Shown: positions 21,018 through 33,435, counted from the first letter of the stretch. The stretch: DNA of 64,000 nucleotides from Eunapius fragilis (GCA_963681505.1 OY811988.1:5085107-5149106); one strand, 5' to 3'. Notes: generated from the sequence alone by a model not told the origin. Program-made: numbers and translations.

Positions 21018-21889
21018 ACTGTCGTTTTTGAAAAGGACAATCTATTCCTCGTTATACATTCAATGCAAGAGTAATCACCAATTGTTGTATTTTCGGATCT
21101 TGAATCCCGGAAATGTCACTAAATGAATTGAAAATTATTCCCCACCACGGGTACAAAATGAATGAGCATTTCCCCATGGATACATGGTGTGAGTTAGCAA
21201 TAGAGCTTCAGGCATCATAATACACATGCCAGATGCCACCACTGGGGTTAACATGCTGATATATGATAAGTATTATGTCTCAATGCATAAACAGAAGGGG
21301 AAATTAAAAATGCGAGAAAGTTCATAATTGTAAAACGTACTACACATTCATTAAGTAGCTTAATTATTTGGATAGTTAATTTTTTGGGCAGTGAATTCTG
21401 CTTCTCGAATATAGTGTACATGTCATGAAGGCATATTAAATATTAAATTTATCCATTGCATCCGAGTCAACCTTAAAACGAACTGTAAAAATTCAAGCCT
21501 TAAATTGATGTATACTTGTGGACCGGTGTCGTGGCAACTTTATCGCATACAGGGTACTTTATTAGAGAAATTAAGAAAGTGAACACTAAATTTCGAGACA
21601 TTTTTAAAAATTCCAATTTCTAAACTTTTTTTCAATCCTAAAGGTTTAAGCGTCATAACTATCTCATAATGAAACTGGCATTATGGCTGCAGTTACCATC
21701 GTTTCATACATTTAAAAAAAAAAAAAACGAACGCCTTTGCCTTTCAACGGGGCTTAATTTCCGACTAGGTCACGTGAATGATAAGTATGGTTAAATTGTA
21801 CAATAGTGAATTTCTATAATCTTATTCCATGCAAACATGCAGGACATTCAAATTCACAATGTCTAGAAGAATAAATATGTGCAGCACAG
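21018..21889. other. Upstream flank of pseudogene G
   Basis: Family upstream module at about 21150-21250. Further upstream it aligns with the flank of gene E (about 16960-17210). No gene is seen. Confidence 0.5.
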
Positions 21890-22745
21890 GCATGATGTGA
21901 GATTGAACGAAGACAACCTTTTCGCAAGGAGACATTAGCAATGAATGCGCAGTTCACAAACATTGGTACTGTATTATCATATTCAAAATGCTGAAAAATA
22001 TTGTAGCATGCTGTAAGCAGCTATTACAATAAGGTTATAAGTTTCTGATAGGATTAATTAATGCCAGCTCCTTCCCACACACTGTGAACCACGAGGAGTG
22101 CGCATACCTAGCCAACACCGATCGAAACAAGATAATTAAATGGTGCAAGGTGCGCGCCAAGGGGATTGTAAACAGCGAACATGAACAGCGAGCTCTGTCA
22201 GCACCAGTTGAGAAGGCTAATCCTTAAATCTTATAGTAGCTATTTAGACATTCTGGACATCGATTGCTGTAATATGTAAACGAAGAGAAAGTGATAGTTG
22301 TAATACATTAATTAAAGGCATGACTGACTTTCTGAAGTTTCATTAGGTTTTCTTGGATACTATGAGAATACAATTATATACATGTCTGTAAACTTTGCTT
22401 TCATAATAGTCTTTTTTAATAATTACTTCCGTTCAGCAAGTGTAACCTCAAGCATCCATGGAAGTATGGTTTATTTGGCTTCCTGCCTTACATGGATATG
22501 TTTCAGTCATCATCGCTCACGCGTTGGACAGCAACCTACAACATCGATAGACCCATGTCGCATAGAGATGAAAATTTGGTAGCACATCAGGAGCCAAGCA
22601 ATAACGTCATCCGGAAACAGCCACGATTATATTAATCAGAGTTTGAGCCTCACTATCACTTTCCTAATCCTATACTAGGAAGTATCTATTGCGATGCAGG
22701 TATTAATGGTGTAGATATTTCATGGATCTGCGTGTCATGTATGTA
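21890..22745 (+). repeat. Duplicated block (second copy at 2100-2760)
   Basis: It matches 2100-2760 in the same orientation. It has an added segment at about 22040-22200 that resembles the flank of the C-E duplication (GTGAACCACGAG..., CATCGATCGAAACAAG-like). No coding potential is seen. Confidence 0.7.
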
Positions 22746-23000
22746 CCAGAATGTGATTGACAAATCAATTGAAAATCATGAATTGATTCGACGCGTTTGT
22801 TTTTTGCTGTGAGCTTAGACCAAACCTTATATTTCGATTTCAATGCCATGCGGGTCCCACAAAATAATAAGTATGGATTCCAGTACAGCAGGATGCATGG
22901 ATGTTCCGTGTTGATGCGGACGTAGGCTACAAATTTACGACAGTTATAAATCACTCATGCATGTGTCTTCCGCACATACTTGCGGCGTTGTCCAAATAGG

Positions 23001-23316
23001 TCAGAATGCATAAATGATATATAATAGACCAACGTCACGACAATAAGCTGTGTGTGGTGCTGCAGAGTTGTGGAGCTGCAGTTGGTCGTACTGCATTGTG
23101 CACACCGCGATGAATGAGGTCCCCGCACCGATCGCGACCAACATATAATTAATGTCAACCATCACAAAATGTATTAAAAACTCACATTTACCCATGCTAA
23201 AAATTCATTATGTATTGGGGTCTGAATATTCCTCATGGCTTCAGTGTTACACGCTTTTCCTCCACGGCAATTTTGAATCGTGTCGTTTGGGTACCATGCA
23301 CAGTATCTATTTATAA
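23001..23316 (-). pseudogene. Peptide gene H: diverged remnant of the four-cysteine peptide family
   Basis: On the minus strand, 23186-23296 translates to WYPNDTIQNCRGGKACNTEA and continues to an ...FLAWVN end followed by a GTGAG donor. This is clearly homologous to the WYLNDTIQYCRGGKACNTPA region of B, C and F. Upstream, GATACTGTG is followed by four extra bases that shift the frame before the first cysteine, and no signal peptide is found. A candidate second exon at 23001-23090 (acceptor TGCAG; contains one cysteine) keeps only weak similarity to the usual exon 2. It is an older, diverged copy, probably non-functional. Confidence 0.6.
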
Positions 23317-23683
23317 ATGCGCGTATGTGTTAGTTTTTATGAGAGCTATGGCCTGCGGATGTAAAAGAAATGAATCAAAATCACGTTCCAGTTCTAACAC
23401 TAAAAGATTTATACTAGCACCTAATTATAAATGCACGGATAGTCAGTCAATCCGTCGGTGTTCGTTTCTTGAGCGTCTGGCTAGGCCGTTTTTGAGAAGA
23501 AAAAATGTGCATGGGCTTCACCGACAGAGTACTGACACTTTCTGCATGCATGACAGCCAAACTGGGTTACCAAAACAGCTGATTGTTCGAATTAATGTTT
23601 GGAATACTCAGGATACTACTCTTTGTACTCATCTTCATTCTGCAAGTCACCAGATGCCCAGGGACCTGGTAGTACATGCAGGT

Positions 23684-23737
23684 GGTGGTGGTGGTGGTGG
23701 TGGTGGTGGTGGTGGTGGTGGTGGTGGTGGTGGTGGT
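23684..23737. repeat. (GGT)n microsatellite
   Basis: An uninterrupted GGT/TGG run of roughly 54 bp. Open frames through it give only poly-Gly or poly-Thr and are not taken as genes. Confidence 0.95.
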
Positions 23738-23904
23738 CCTAAAAGCTGACAAAAAAGAGCCCTGTGGATGTTTCTACTTTTTAAGTGTCTACTGATGGGA
23801 GATCCTGACAAATTTTTTTTGAGCTTATTATGGAAATCAGTGGTGTTATGTTAATACCATATTCATATTGTGCGTTATGTATAGGTGGCCAGGGGTGGTG
23901 ATAC

Positions 23905-24012
23905 ATGTACAATGAAGGCATGCTGATGTGGTCAGTGTGCATGTACAATGAAGGCATGCTGATGTGGTCAGTGTGCATGTACAATGAAGGCATGCTGATG
24001 TGGTCAGTGTGC
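23905..24012. repeat. 36-bp minisatellite, three identical units
   Basis: Units start ATGTACAATGAAGGCATGCT at 23905, 23941 and 23977. Because 36 is a multiple of three, open frames run through it on both strands, but nothing suggests expression. Confidence 0.95.
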
Positions 24013-24309
24013 ATGTGTATGTAGGAACAGAGCATTTCAACTTGTTTAGTATATAAGGTTATAACATATCATCTTGGAAGGTGTTGGTACCAATGAGAGT
24101 GCTTAATGTTTCTGAAGACTCATCGGGGCAATAGTATTTTATGAATAATTTTGAATGAGATACACACAACGAAGGGGAAAGAGCTCTGCAGAGTGCGTGG
24201 CCGCTTCTTGGCAGAGGCTAGAGACAAGAAGAACAGGGGCACATGCAACTGCTGTCAACAGTAAAAAAAAAAGGGTAGCTACCTCTGTGTGTTATATACA
24301 GGGTCTTTG

Positions 24310-24880
24310 CAAAAGAGCGCAACGCTTTTAAATGCATATACTTCATCAATAGAATTGTCAATCTAAATAAATCTATAAACGTACAATAACCACGTTTAGT
24401 CAAATACGAACCGTATTGTTACAATTCGTTTACCATTAGCCGTTCAAAAGATAAAATCAAATAGCTTGCAATTAACTAAACTGACAGAACAATGTACAAC
24501 AACTTTTAATTCATAACGTGATTTATAAACTGCAAAATAGAATTGATGAGTCTTTGAAAAATTATGAAATTTGATTAGCGTTTTACTAGTTAATATTCAA
24601 AACAACAAATCAAACTTGAAGTCGCTAAATGACCACTACGTTTTTATTAACTTTGAGTTTTAATAACGCACCATTAAGTAATCCATTACCAAATCAAGTT
24701 GTGTTTTGTACTTCATTTTATACTGGAATAATTTATGATGGTTATTAAAAATATTTACCCCATAACAGCTTCAACCTTAATAACTTTAAAGCAAATGATG
24801 GTCTTAAATGTTAATAACTCACAATTGAACCTAGGAATTTGAAATCAGTACTGTTCTACCGCATATCCAGATTATTATTA
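24310..24880. repeat. Dispersed repeat (second copy at about 7690-8140)
   Basis: Diverged copy of the repeat at 7690-8140, non-coding. Confidence 0.65.
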
Positions 24881-24884
24881 GTTG

Positions 24885-25300
24885 TTAAAGTCAATTATCG
24901 TAAACCCCAATCTTTGTTAATAGAGGGCTTTGAATATTCTGATTTATGAGGGATTTTATACAGTTACTTAACCGCTTATGTTAATTGAAATCTAATTGGT
25001 ATTTAAAGAAATCAAGCATTAATTGCCTACCAATTTCCTTGGTTGGTTCCAGCACTAAAAGCACTGAAGTGCACTCCATTCTTTCAGATTTGCATATAGT
25101 TCTGAAAACGGGCTGCTCAGAACTACAAGTAATAACTCAGCCCTTGTGCATTGATGGTTTCGTGTATAGCGATGGTAGAGTTATTTGAAAAGCCTTTAAT
25201 GTCGTAAGACATGTAAGATATGTAGCTCGCAAAACAGATGTTGCTTAATAAGATGCGGCTAGAATATAATTTTGGTAGTTCATCGGTATCGTTATTTACC
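24885..25300. other. Intergenic stretch without recognised features
   Basis: A 67-codon open frame at 24985-25188 has no recognisable domain. I see nothing else. Confidence 0.3.
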
Positions 25301-25314
25301 CAACTTCAGGGGCG

Positions 25315-25470
25315 GCACAGCAAAAAAAAGGCGCAAATCATATTTTGATTTCACAAGTGATCTGTTTTTTCATATCCGTACCAACATGATAATAGTTTTG
25401 GTACAGATATGAAAAAACAGATCACTTGTGGAATCAAAATATGATTTACGTTTTTTTTTTTTGCTGTGCG
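25315..25470. repeat. Hairpin MITE-like inverted repeat
   Basis: Left arm CAAATCATATTTTGATTTCA, then CAAGTGATCTGTTTTTTCATATC. The right arm GATATGAAAAAACAGATCAC is followed by the complement of the first block. The arms are about 70 bp and the loop about 25 bp. A poly-A/poly-T tract lies inside each outer end (AGCAAAAAAAA / TTTTTTTTTTGCTGTG). Confidence 0.85.
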
Positions 25471-25499
25471 GACGTACGAAGGGGGCGTGGCAAATAAAG

Positions 25500-26450
25500 A
25501 GGGGGGGGGGGGGGGGTTAATGATTTATTCACAACTATCAATGCAGATTATCTAATTCCTGCTATGGTCGAAGGGCTGGGAGGGGGGTTTAAATCCCCAA
25601 CCACTCCCCACCAGATGACCTTATTGTCCAGCAGGCGCAAACAGCCATGAGGGGGGTATAGCTAAAACCAGGAGCAGGAGCAGGAGCAGGAGCATTGGTA
25701 ATAGTCCTGCTGAGAATGCACTCAAAGCTGCTTTGTGTACAATGTTAGATGGTGATATGCACAATGGAAAAACCATAATGCTTGACCATATTAAGTCAGT
25801 TCTACCCCTAAAAACATGTGGGGAAAAGATAAACTGTTTTGGATCGGAGTATTCAAACTTCCTACAGATATTTATACATATTTGGAAATTGTCTTGAAAT
25901 GCAATTCTACAAAACAAAGAAAGGAATCAAGCAATATACAGTTTAGAACCTGAACATCCAATAGAGGAACAGATATGTTCTCTGTTCCCGTGTATGGGAT
26001 GAACTTTGGTAAATGCTGTGGTCGTTTCCTAGACTGCCCTCCGCTTGATGACAGAAATGAAGCAAGTGATATTGAGAACTTGAGCACTGGGAAAACAGAA
26101 GTTTTTTTACCAATGTTGTGGAACCACTGTTGTTCAGCAGGCAACATTTTTGAGCAGGATCCCCTGGATGATCCCTTTTGATATTGCTTCTTTTCAGGGA
26201 GACTGTAATGTATGTGCCCCCAGGGGTAGGGGTTTACATTTGCACGCTAGTAGCTTGCACGTGCCTGCCCAAGGTCACCAGCCGTTAGGACAAACAACTC
26301 AATTACACACATGCACACGTACAATATATAGGGCACGATGACGACAAACAACACCAACACAGATTGTCCAATGAGGAGAGACCACGACCGACCCTTGTGG
26401 TTTGACCTTCTGGAAAGATCCATCGTGGGGCGTGGTCCGGATATTACAGA
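25500..26450. other. Intergenic stretch with poly-G and unassigned open frames
   Basis: A run of about 17 G at 25501-25517. A small (GGAGCA)n patch lies at 25673-25693, related to the large hexanucleotide array downstream. Open frames at 25872-26181 on both strands show no domain I can name. Confidence 0.35.
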
Positions 26451-26465
26451 GACTCACTTAGTAAC

Positions 26466-26678
26466 TTGAGAACAACACTTCCTAGGAAAATCACAGTTGA
26501 TGGTAGAATTTATGTGCTGGTGGGTTTTATAAGGAAGGACACTGCTGCTGTTGTGTGGAGAAGTAAGTGGTGGTTTTATGATGGACTCTCTGAAACAGAC
26601 CAGACACGAATGACACCAATGAAAGAAGCTAACATGTTTGGACACAAAGGTTCTTATGTGATATATGTATTATTTTAG
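26466..26678 (+). CDS. Unidentified open frame, possibly a C-terminal exon or transposon fragment
   Basis: Open frame of 70 codons with a protein-like composition. It has a beta-strand-like VDGRIYVLVGFI, a WWFYDGL block, and ends GHKGSYVIYVLF. The pattern hydrophobic-G...W..YDG...YVLF is reminiscent of the C-terminal part of papain-fold deubiquitinase-like domains, but the match is loose and no catalytic residue can be assigned. It could equally be a mobile-element fragment. The real start is unknown and the frame may be an exon. Confidence 0.25.
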   Translation: MRTTLPRKITVDGRIYVLVGFIRKDTAAVVWRSKWWFYDGLSETDQTRMTPMKEANMFGHKGSYVIYVLF

Positions 26679-26924
26679 TTATTCATCGTGCATGCATATG
26701 TATACAGCATTTTTTGTATAGTGAAGTCTCATTATGATGATATAATAAGTCATATCTTTGTTTCCTCTTTTTCTGTGCTTGCTGTTAAATGTGGTTATTA
26801 TGTTTAGTTGATACAAAAAAAAGTCATATCAGTATTACTAGAAATAATAATGATTATTATCTGCAGTTGGAGTTCATCCTCTGCTCCTGTTCCTGGTCCG
26901 TCCTGATTTTAGGTAACATCTCCA

Positions 26925-27677
<753 letters not shown>

Positions 27678-27830
27678 AGCTACATGTATACCCGCCATGA
27701 GGGCCGGCTGAGGGGCGGATGGTTAGTGATTTCATTGTTTGGGAAGTTGCCACAACAATCTGGAACAGATCTGTAATACGGTTTTTTTTTTTTTTTTTTT
27801 TTTTTTTTGCCATTGCAAGCAACTTTGACA

Positions 27831-29317
27831 ATGGGTGGTCTTTTTGCAGGGCTGTTGCTGTTTGTATTGCTAGCTGTTGGCGGGGCCACAGCCACTACGT
27901 GGTCACTTAAGATTTGCAGTCCCGCTACGAACATGCGATGGAACGAGACGGATAAACCGGACTTCTCCTATTCGGCCGCGATAACCGCCGAACTCCGCTT
28001 ATGCGTCGCGGCGTGTGACGCTGGCGACTCGTACCGGACGGTGTACGTGGTAGCCACACTCGACAAGGCTTTCGTAATGCTGGGGCCAAGACTATACGAC
28101 GGACTTACTTACGGAGCCCTTGACGTCACTAGACGGACTGGCACCTACCTTGTTGTGTACGTATGCAACTCAACGCAGCTGGTCCAACATGATGACACTG
28201 CACAAGAGTATCTCAATCAGGTACGGTATGCATATCTGCATGCATAAATACCACTGTTCACCGGGTGTGCATGCATGCATTGCAATGTGTTTATATGTGT
28301 GATTTTATATTTTATTAGGTTTTGGTGACGTCGGGCCTGGATTCTGCAGAGTGGTCTGTGACTACGCTGGAATCGACGAAAACTCTTTCCACTGCGTCGG
28401 CGGTGATTCTGTTTACGTGCAACGGTCTGCAGTCACTCTTTTTCGCCTTTATCACAATCCCGTGCCTGTCGGCAGGGTGCTTTAGGATAAAGAAGGTTAC
28501 CTTTGGGCGGGCTATTCCACCCACATGTACATGCGCATGTACCGAGATAACGTCTACACCCCTTATTGCGGTGACGATAACATATCTCATGGTCGATCTA
28601 TCATATTGGATTTTGCAGGGCTGGAGATTCTGCTCTGAAGATTCAATAGCAAATTTGCTTTACCCGGATAGACTCTTTTCGCCTTACCCAATTCATAACC
28701 TGTTTTATGGGCTCACTGCCATCATGGCTTTCATATGTGGATCAGCCCTCGTACCTCCCTCGCGTGATTCCACCCCCTCCAAGGGATCCCGGTTATTTCA
28801 TCGACTTGGCTACCCTTGCATTTTCGTCATGCTTGCAATCTCTCAGTACCACACAATTTTTGTTGTGCTGGCAATGATCAGTGATCCTCTGGCAATGCTT
28901 TCTAACTTGGTTATTTTGGTGACCTCTTGCGTTTTTCTACTTTCTGCTGCAATCTCCGTACGCCAACAGTATCAAAAATCGAAATTGAATGGATTTCTTG
29001 CGTTGGTTTTAACGCTTCAAATGATAATCATTCTACTGTATTACGGACTTCTGCTAACAGTTTATCCCCTTACAACGGATGTGAGAGTGGCTTCGACACA
29101 TTGGTTAGGTATCGTTACTGTTCTTTCGATTTTTACAGTCAGCTTTTCATGCTCAATAACTTATCGCGTAACAGACTCCAGACCACAGAATACAACTACT
29201 TCCATGGAGTCAGGGGATGATGAATGCAAACAAATAGTGCCATTCTCACAACAAAAACAGCAGTTCCTAATGGCACTACCAATGCCAGCAGCCGTAAAGG
29301 TATGGGAAGAAGTATAA
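27831..29317 (+). CDS. Signal-peptide-bearing seven-transmembrane protein, two exons
   Basis: Exon 1 is 27831-28220, the intron is 28221-28318 (98 nt, GTACGG...TATTAG, phase 0), and exon 2 is 28319-29317, giving 462 residues. A signal peptide (MGGLFAGLLLFVLLAVGG...) leads to an extracellular domain of about 130 residues with several cysteines and sequons. Seven hydrophobic segments follow, in order: ASAVILFTCNGLQSLFFAFI, IAVTITYLMVDLSYWI, LFYGLTAIMAFICGSALV, IFVMLAISQYHTIFVVLAM, LVILVTSCVFLLSAAI, FLALVLTLQMIIILLYYGLL and LGIVTVLSIFTVSFSCSI. The cytoplasmic tail is short. The layout fits a seven-pass receptor-like protein of the GOST/GPCR-like type, but I see no family-defining motif. A start at 27831 places the signal peptide at the N-terminus. 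The upstream in-frame sequence is a poly-T run. Confidence 0.75.
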
Positions 29318-29319
29318 AC

Positions 29320-30165
29320 GAGGCATCTCAATGGGCAGGAATGGCATGTTTAACAATGGAATGGTGCTGACATAATACCTGTTGATTACTTTTTCATGAC
29401 TCGGCATTGAGAATTGGTATTACGGACGCTCATTAATAAGTAATGGTATACATGTCCGTGTGGCATGCATGCAGGCAAAAACACTGCCCAAAACAGGAGA
29501 TGAATTTCCTTCTGCTGATCCATGACCAAATTATGGTGCTTTCCAAAAACATATCTGATCGTTAAATAAGATTATTTATTATTGTTTATGTCGCAGATTC
29601 TAAAGACTCGGTTCCTAAGTGCCGAAATTTTATAAACTAGATCCAAGCTGAGGCTGATTGAAATACTTCAGTGGTTGGTACAAGGTTTGGCTGTCGGTTA
29701 CTAATTCTACATGGCAGAACCATTTTATATTGACTGATGTGGAGGCTTTAACTGGTCGAACCCCCCCCCCCCCCCCCAATAAATTTTCCGGCCGGTCAAC
29801 ATATCCTACGCTAAGTTGTCCGCCGGACAACTTAGCCGCGGATACCCCCCCCCCCCCCCCCCCCCAAGTCTTAGGACAAATATTCAATATCTGTCCACTT
29901 TAGGATTTGCTGTCCCCTTGGTTTATGGACACTAAACTACATACCCGACTTGATCGGTTATTAGTGCAGTTGCGCTCTCTTGAAGAAGTTGGAGTCGGGG
30001 CCAATTGGAGTGCATACAGTGTGTCACTTCAGAGGGCGTCTCCAAACTATTTTAAAGATTAAAATAACTTGAACGTCGTTTCATTATAACCACCAATCAT
30101 AATTTATTATTACTACTATGATTACTGTTGCACAATTAGTAATGCGTACGTACGTACATATCTTT
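29320..30165. other. Intergenic stretch with poly-C runs and a short perfect palindrome
   Basis: Poly-C runs at about 29761-29777 and 29846-29866 flank CTAAGTTGTCCG-C-CGGACAACTTAG (about 29812-29836), a 12-bp-arm palindrome. This resembles a small non-autonomous element. No gene is seen. Confidence 0.5.
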
Positions 30166-30169
30166 CATC

Positions 30170-31963
30170 GCGTGACTTAATAGCATTCGCCTTCAACTCT
30201 CTGAACCGTGAAGCAGCTCTCCGCAACATTCAAAATTTGTGTCCTCCTTTTGCCACAATTCTAATTAACACTTATCGTGCAGCCACTGAATTGTTTGTCC
30301 ATGATACCATCATCTTTTCAAGGGAAGGTACAACACAGGGGATGACCCGCTTGCAATGCCTATGTATGCCCTGGGCATCCTGCCACTCATACAGCGGTCC
30401 ACTGGAGATATCCTCCAAGTATGGTATGCTGATGATGCCTCAGCCACTGGAACCATACACAATCTAAAAGAATGGTGGGAAAAAATCACTACCATTGGTC
30501 CCTCCTATGGCTACTATGCCAATGCCACAAAAACATGGTTAGTAGTTAAAGATACACGCCTTGCCTCCGCTACCTCAGCCTTTCTAGGCACAAATGTGAA
30601 CATAACAAGTGAGGGCAGACCACACCTCGGAGCATCTCTTGGAACAGAAACATATGTAGCACAATCTATTCAAAAGAAGGTTGCAAAGTGGTGCCTACAA
30701 CTTCAGACCTTATGTTCAATTGCAATCACTCAACCACATGCGATTTTTGCAGCCTTTACTCACAGTGTGGTTCACCAATCGACTTACCTTGCCAGGACTG
30801 TTCCAAACATAAGCAAATTTTTACACCCATGGAAGACATAATAAGGTCAAACCTTATCCCATCCCTTACTGGCAGAGCTCCTCCTGGCGACCTCGAGCGA
30901 CTCCTTTTGTCCTTGCCTCCAAGACTAGGTGGTCTTGGCTTCACCATCTCTACCAATCTGTCAGCCATTGAGTTTGATGCTTCAATGACAGTCACAAAAG
31001 CCATTGTACAACCTCATCCTATAAAAGAAAACACACTATCCACTCAGTGTAATTGAGGCACAAATCCAGGCCAAAAAACAAATCCATCAATCGAAGCAAC
31101 AGCAAACTCAGGACACAGCAGCAAGCCTATTACCACAATTGTCTGAGTCTTCCCAGAGATCAATGGTTCTCACTCAAGAGAAGGATGCTTCCAGCTGGCT
31201 TACTACTCATCCTATCTCTGAACACGGCTTTGCTTTGCACAAAGGTGCCTTTCGCGATGCCCTTGCTCTTAGATATGGATGGGACCCTGCTAACACACCT
31301 TCACATTGCATCTGTGGAAAATCATTCACTGTAGAACATGAACTCTCATGTCCTTTTGGAGGTTTTCCTACTCTACGCCACAATGAGATTCGGAACCTCA
31401 CTGCAAATCTACTATCTGAAGTGTGTCACAATGTAACTATCGAACCAACCCTACAACCAGTTACTAGGGAAACCTTCAAACTCGCCTCTGCCATCACTGA
31501 CATTGGAGCAAGATCAGACATTGCAGCTGATGGTTTCTGGGGTGGCCACTTTGAAAAAACGTTTTTTGACATCAGAGTCCTAAATCCACTTGCTCCATCT
31601 AACACCACACCCACACCCAGTGCTAGTTACCGCAGACATGAAAAAGAAAAACAAAGAGCATATGAGCAACGCATCAGGGAAATAGAGCATGCCTCTTTCA
31701 CCCCCATTGTACTCTCCACTACTGGTGGAATGGGTCCAATTGCAACCACTTTCTATAAACGCCCGGCAGACCGACTAGCTTCCAAATGGAACTCACCATA
31801 CAGCCAAACCATTGGATGGTTGCGATGCCGTCTGTCCTTTTCTCTCCTCCACTCATCCATCCTATGCATCAGAGGAGCTCGTTCTTCAAAGGGGCGTGTA
31901 CCCTGCAGTGTCCCTCTCCCTGTAGACCTAGTGCACAGTGAATCTAGGTTCACTCTGGACTAG
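30170..31963 (+). mobile_element. Decayed retroelement with reverse transcriptase and nuclease-like domain (second lineage)
   Basis: In order: an RT segment with [14 protein letters not shown] (about 30190), GTTQG then [12 protein letters not shown] across a one-base frameshift near 30345, and the catalytic block [11 protein letters not shown] (about 30420). A connection region (GRAPPGDLERLLLSLPPRLG) follows. Then comes a C-terminal domain with a C-x-C...H...C finger (CICGKSFTVEHELSC), GGFPTLRHNEIRN, and a nuclease-like ARSDIAADGFWG...FFDIRVLNP core. At least three frameshifts break the frame. The 5' end is truncated. A long A-rich tract (about 32035-32105) follows the stop, as expected for a target-primed insertion. 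The RT has YADD, unlike the YLDDG family at 40-55 kb. Confidence 0.8.
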
Positions 31964-32121
31964 AAAGCAACTAGTTGATCTATATCATTTAACTTCATTA
32001 TTTAACTCGTATCTAACACTGTGTACATGTACATGTAAAAAATAATCCTTTTTCATATATTCAAAAATAAAAATTAAAAAATTAAAAAAATTTAAAAAAT
32101 AAAAATTCATCTTCTAATTAT

Positions 32122-32343
32122 AGACCGCCATATTGGTGCTCGTTTACAATGGAGAAGTATGGGCTTATGCTTAGTTTTAGTACGTAACATTACTTCAGAG
32201 TGTCGTTTAAATATATATTATACATGACTAACATTTGATTTTAACTTGTGCTCTCGGAGAGCGAGTTACGTATCAAAAAGTACCAAAACCGAGCATAAGC
32301 CCATATACTTCCATAGTAAACCGAGCACCAATATGGCGGACAA
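32122..32343. mobile_element. MITE, about 220 bp, with long terminal inverted repeats
   Basis: The left end is GACCGCCATATTGGTGCTCG and continues to GGGCTTATGCT. The right end is AGCATAAGCCCAT and continues to GAGCACCAATATGGCGG. The arms are about 45 bp. The interior is AT-rich with no coding potential. Confidence 0.85.
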
Positions 32344-32443
32344 TAAAGCAATTAACGCAATTAAAGCCCACGCGTCATGTGGCCATGAAAGAGCTCTATA
32401 GCTATATAGTACAATTAATACTTAATACTAAACAGTATGAAAA

Positions 32444-32790
32444 CGGAAGCTTCACTAGAAACTTCCATACATGTATTAGGATTTGACCCCGACTATGAAA
32501 TCATTAAAAACACGCGACCTGTTTATATCGAGACTCCTGACGATCGGATCGTTTAGCTAGTTGCTTTAATTGAATGAGAAGACGAAAGTGAATAATTTCG
32601 TCGTTTTTTCATGTCGTAAAACCGTGCGGTTGTAGAGAACAAGTGGGTACTGCCCGTCCTCGTACCCATTCCCGTAATAATCCTCCTCCTTCTTCTGGCC
32701 ACGCATAACTCGGGATAGCAACACATTTAAAGATTATAAATTTCACCAATTATAGCTTCAGAATTGGCTGAAGGAGTGCCTACTGTGATC
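32444..32790 (+). repeat. Dispersed repeat (second copy at 8358-8705)
   Basis: It aligns in order and orientation with 8358-8705, including the CGATCGGATCGT core and the CTGCCCGTCCTCGTACCCA segment. Non-coding. Confidence 0.75.
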
Positions 32791-32799
32791 AAACAACAT

Positions 32800-33435
32800 A
32801 TGCATTAAACATAGCAGTGTTTCTGTGTCACATGCAGATTGTGATCATTTAAAACGTTGAATACATGTTCAATCTCAACCAGTACCACTTCTATGTGATT
32901 AAAAATGCTTTTCTTCATCTAATATCACAGTATTATTATTAATGACAATGCAGTTCTGACTCAGCCACCCCATCTCACCAGCTCAGTCATTTTATTCAAC
33001 AACTGTGTTCCATCTTCTGAAGTTACATGGTTCCAATTCTCTGCTGTCCAACCCACCTTCCCAGTGACATCTTTCTGATGTAATAAACTGGATATCAGAT
33101 GTCCTTTGCAAAAATTCTCAATCAGCCTATATTATACATATAATCTCAATGAGTTCCACACTGTCCAGTCCTTTGCTATTTATTAACGACTTCCTGATTA
33201 CTTAAGCCTTCCCCTGTCAAGTCAAATACATTTTCTGATAACACCACCAATGTCTACTGCTCACAATACAGCCCCCTTTTATAAAGCCTTATCCTCCTTC
33301 TGTGCCTCAGCTTAAAGTCACCTTTCACATATGTTGTTTCATTTTACTTTGTAATCACAACATACCTTCTCTAGATTACTCAACTATGTGAAATGCATGC
33401 AGTAATGTTAGCCTCTGTTATTGACCTTGGCAAAT
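32800..33435. other. Intergenic stretch without recognised features
   Basis: No supported gene, RNA or repeat. Confidence 0.35.

Noticed and set aside
23210-23749. 179-codon plus-strand frame ending in poly-Gly
   Set aside because: It is antisense to the peptide remnant H at its start and ends in the GGT microsatellite. No domain or splice evidence is seen.
23904-24012. Direct repeats as a possible CRISPR array
   Set aside because: The units are contiguous without spacers, number only three, and the genome is eukaryotic.
23781-24040. Frames with 12-residue repeats (MHTDHISMPSLY-type)
   Set aside because: They result from three units of a 36-bp minisatellite, with no other coding evidence.
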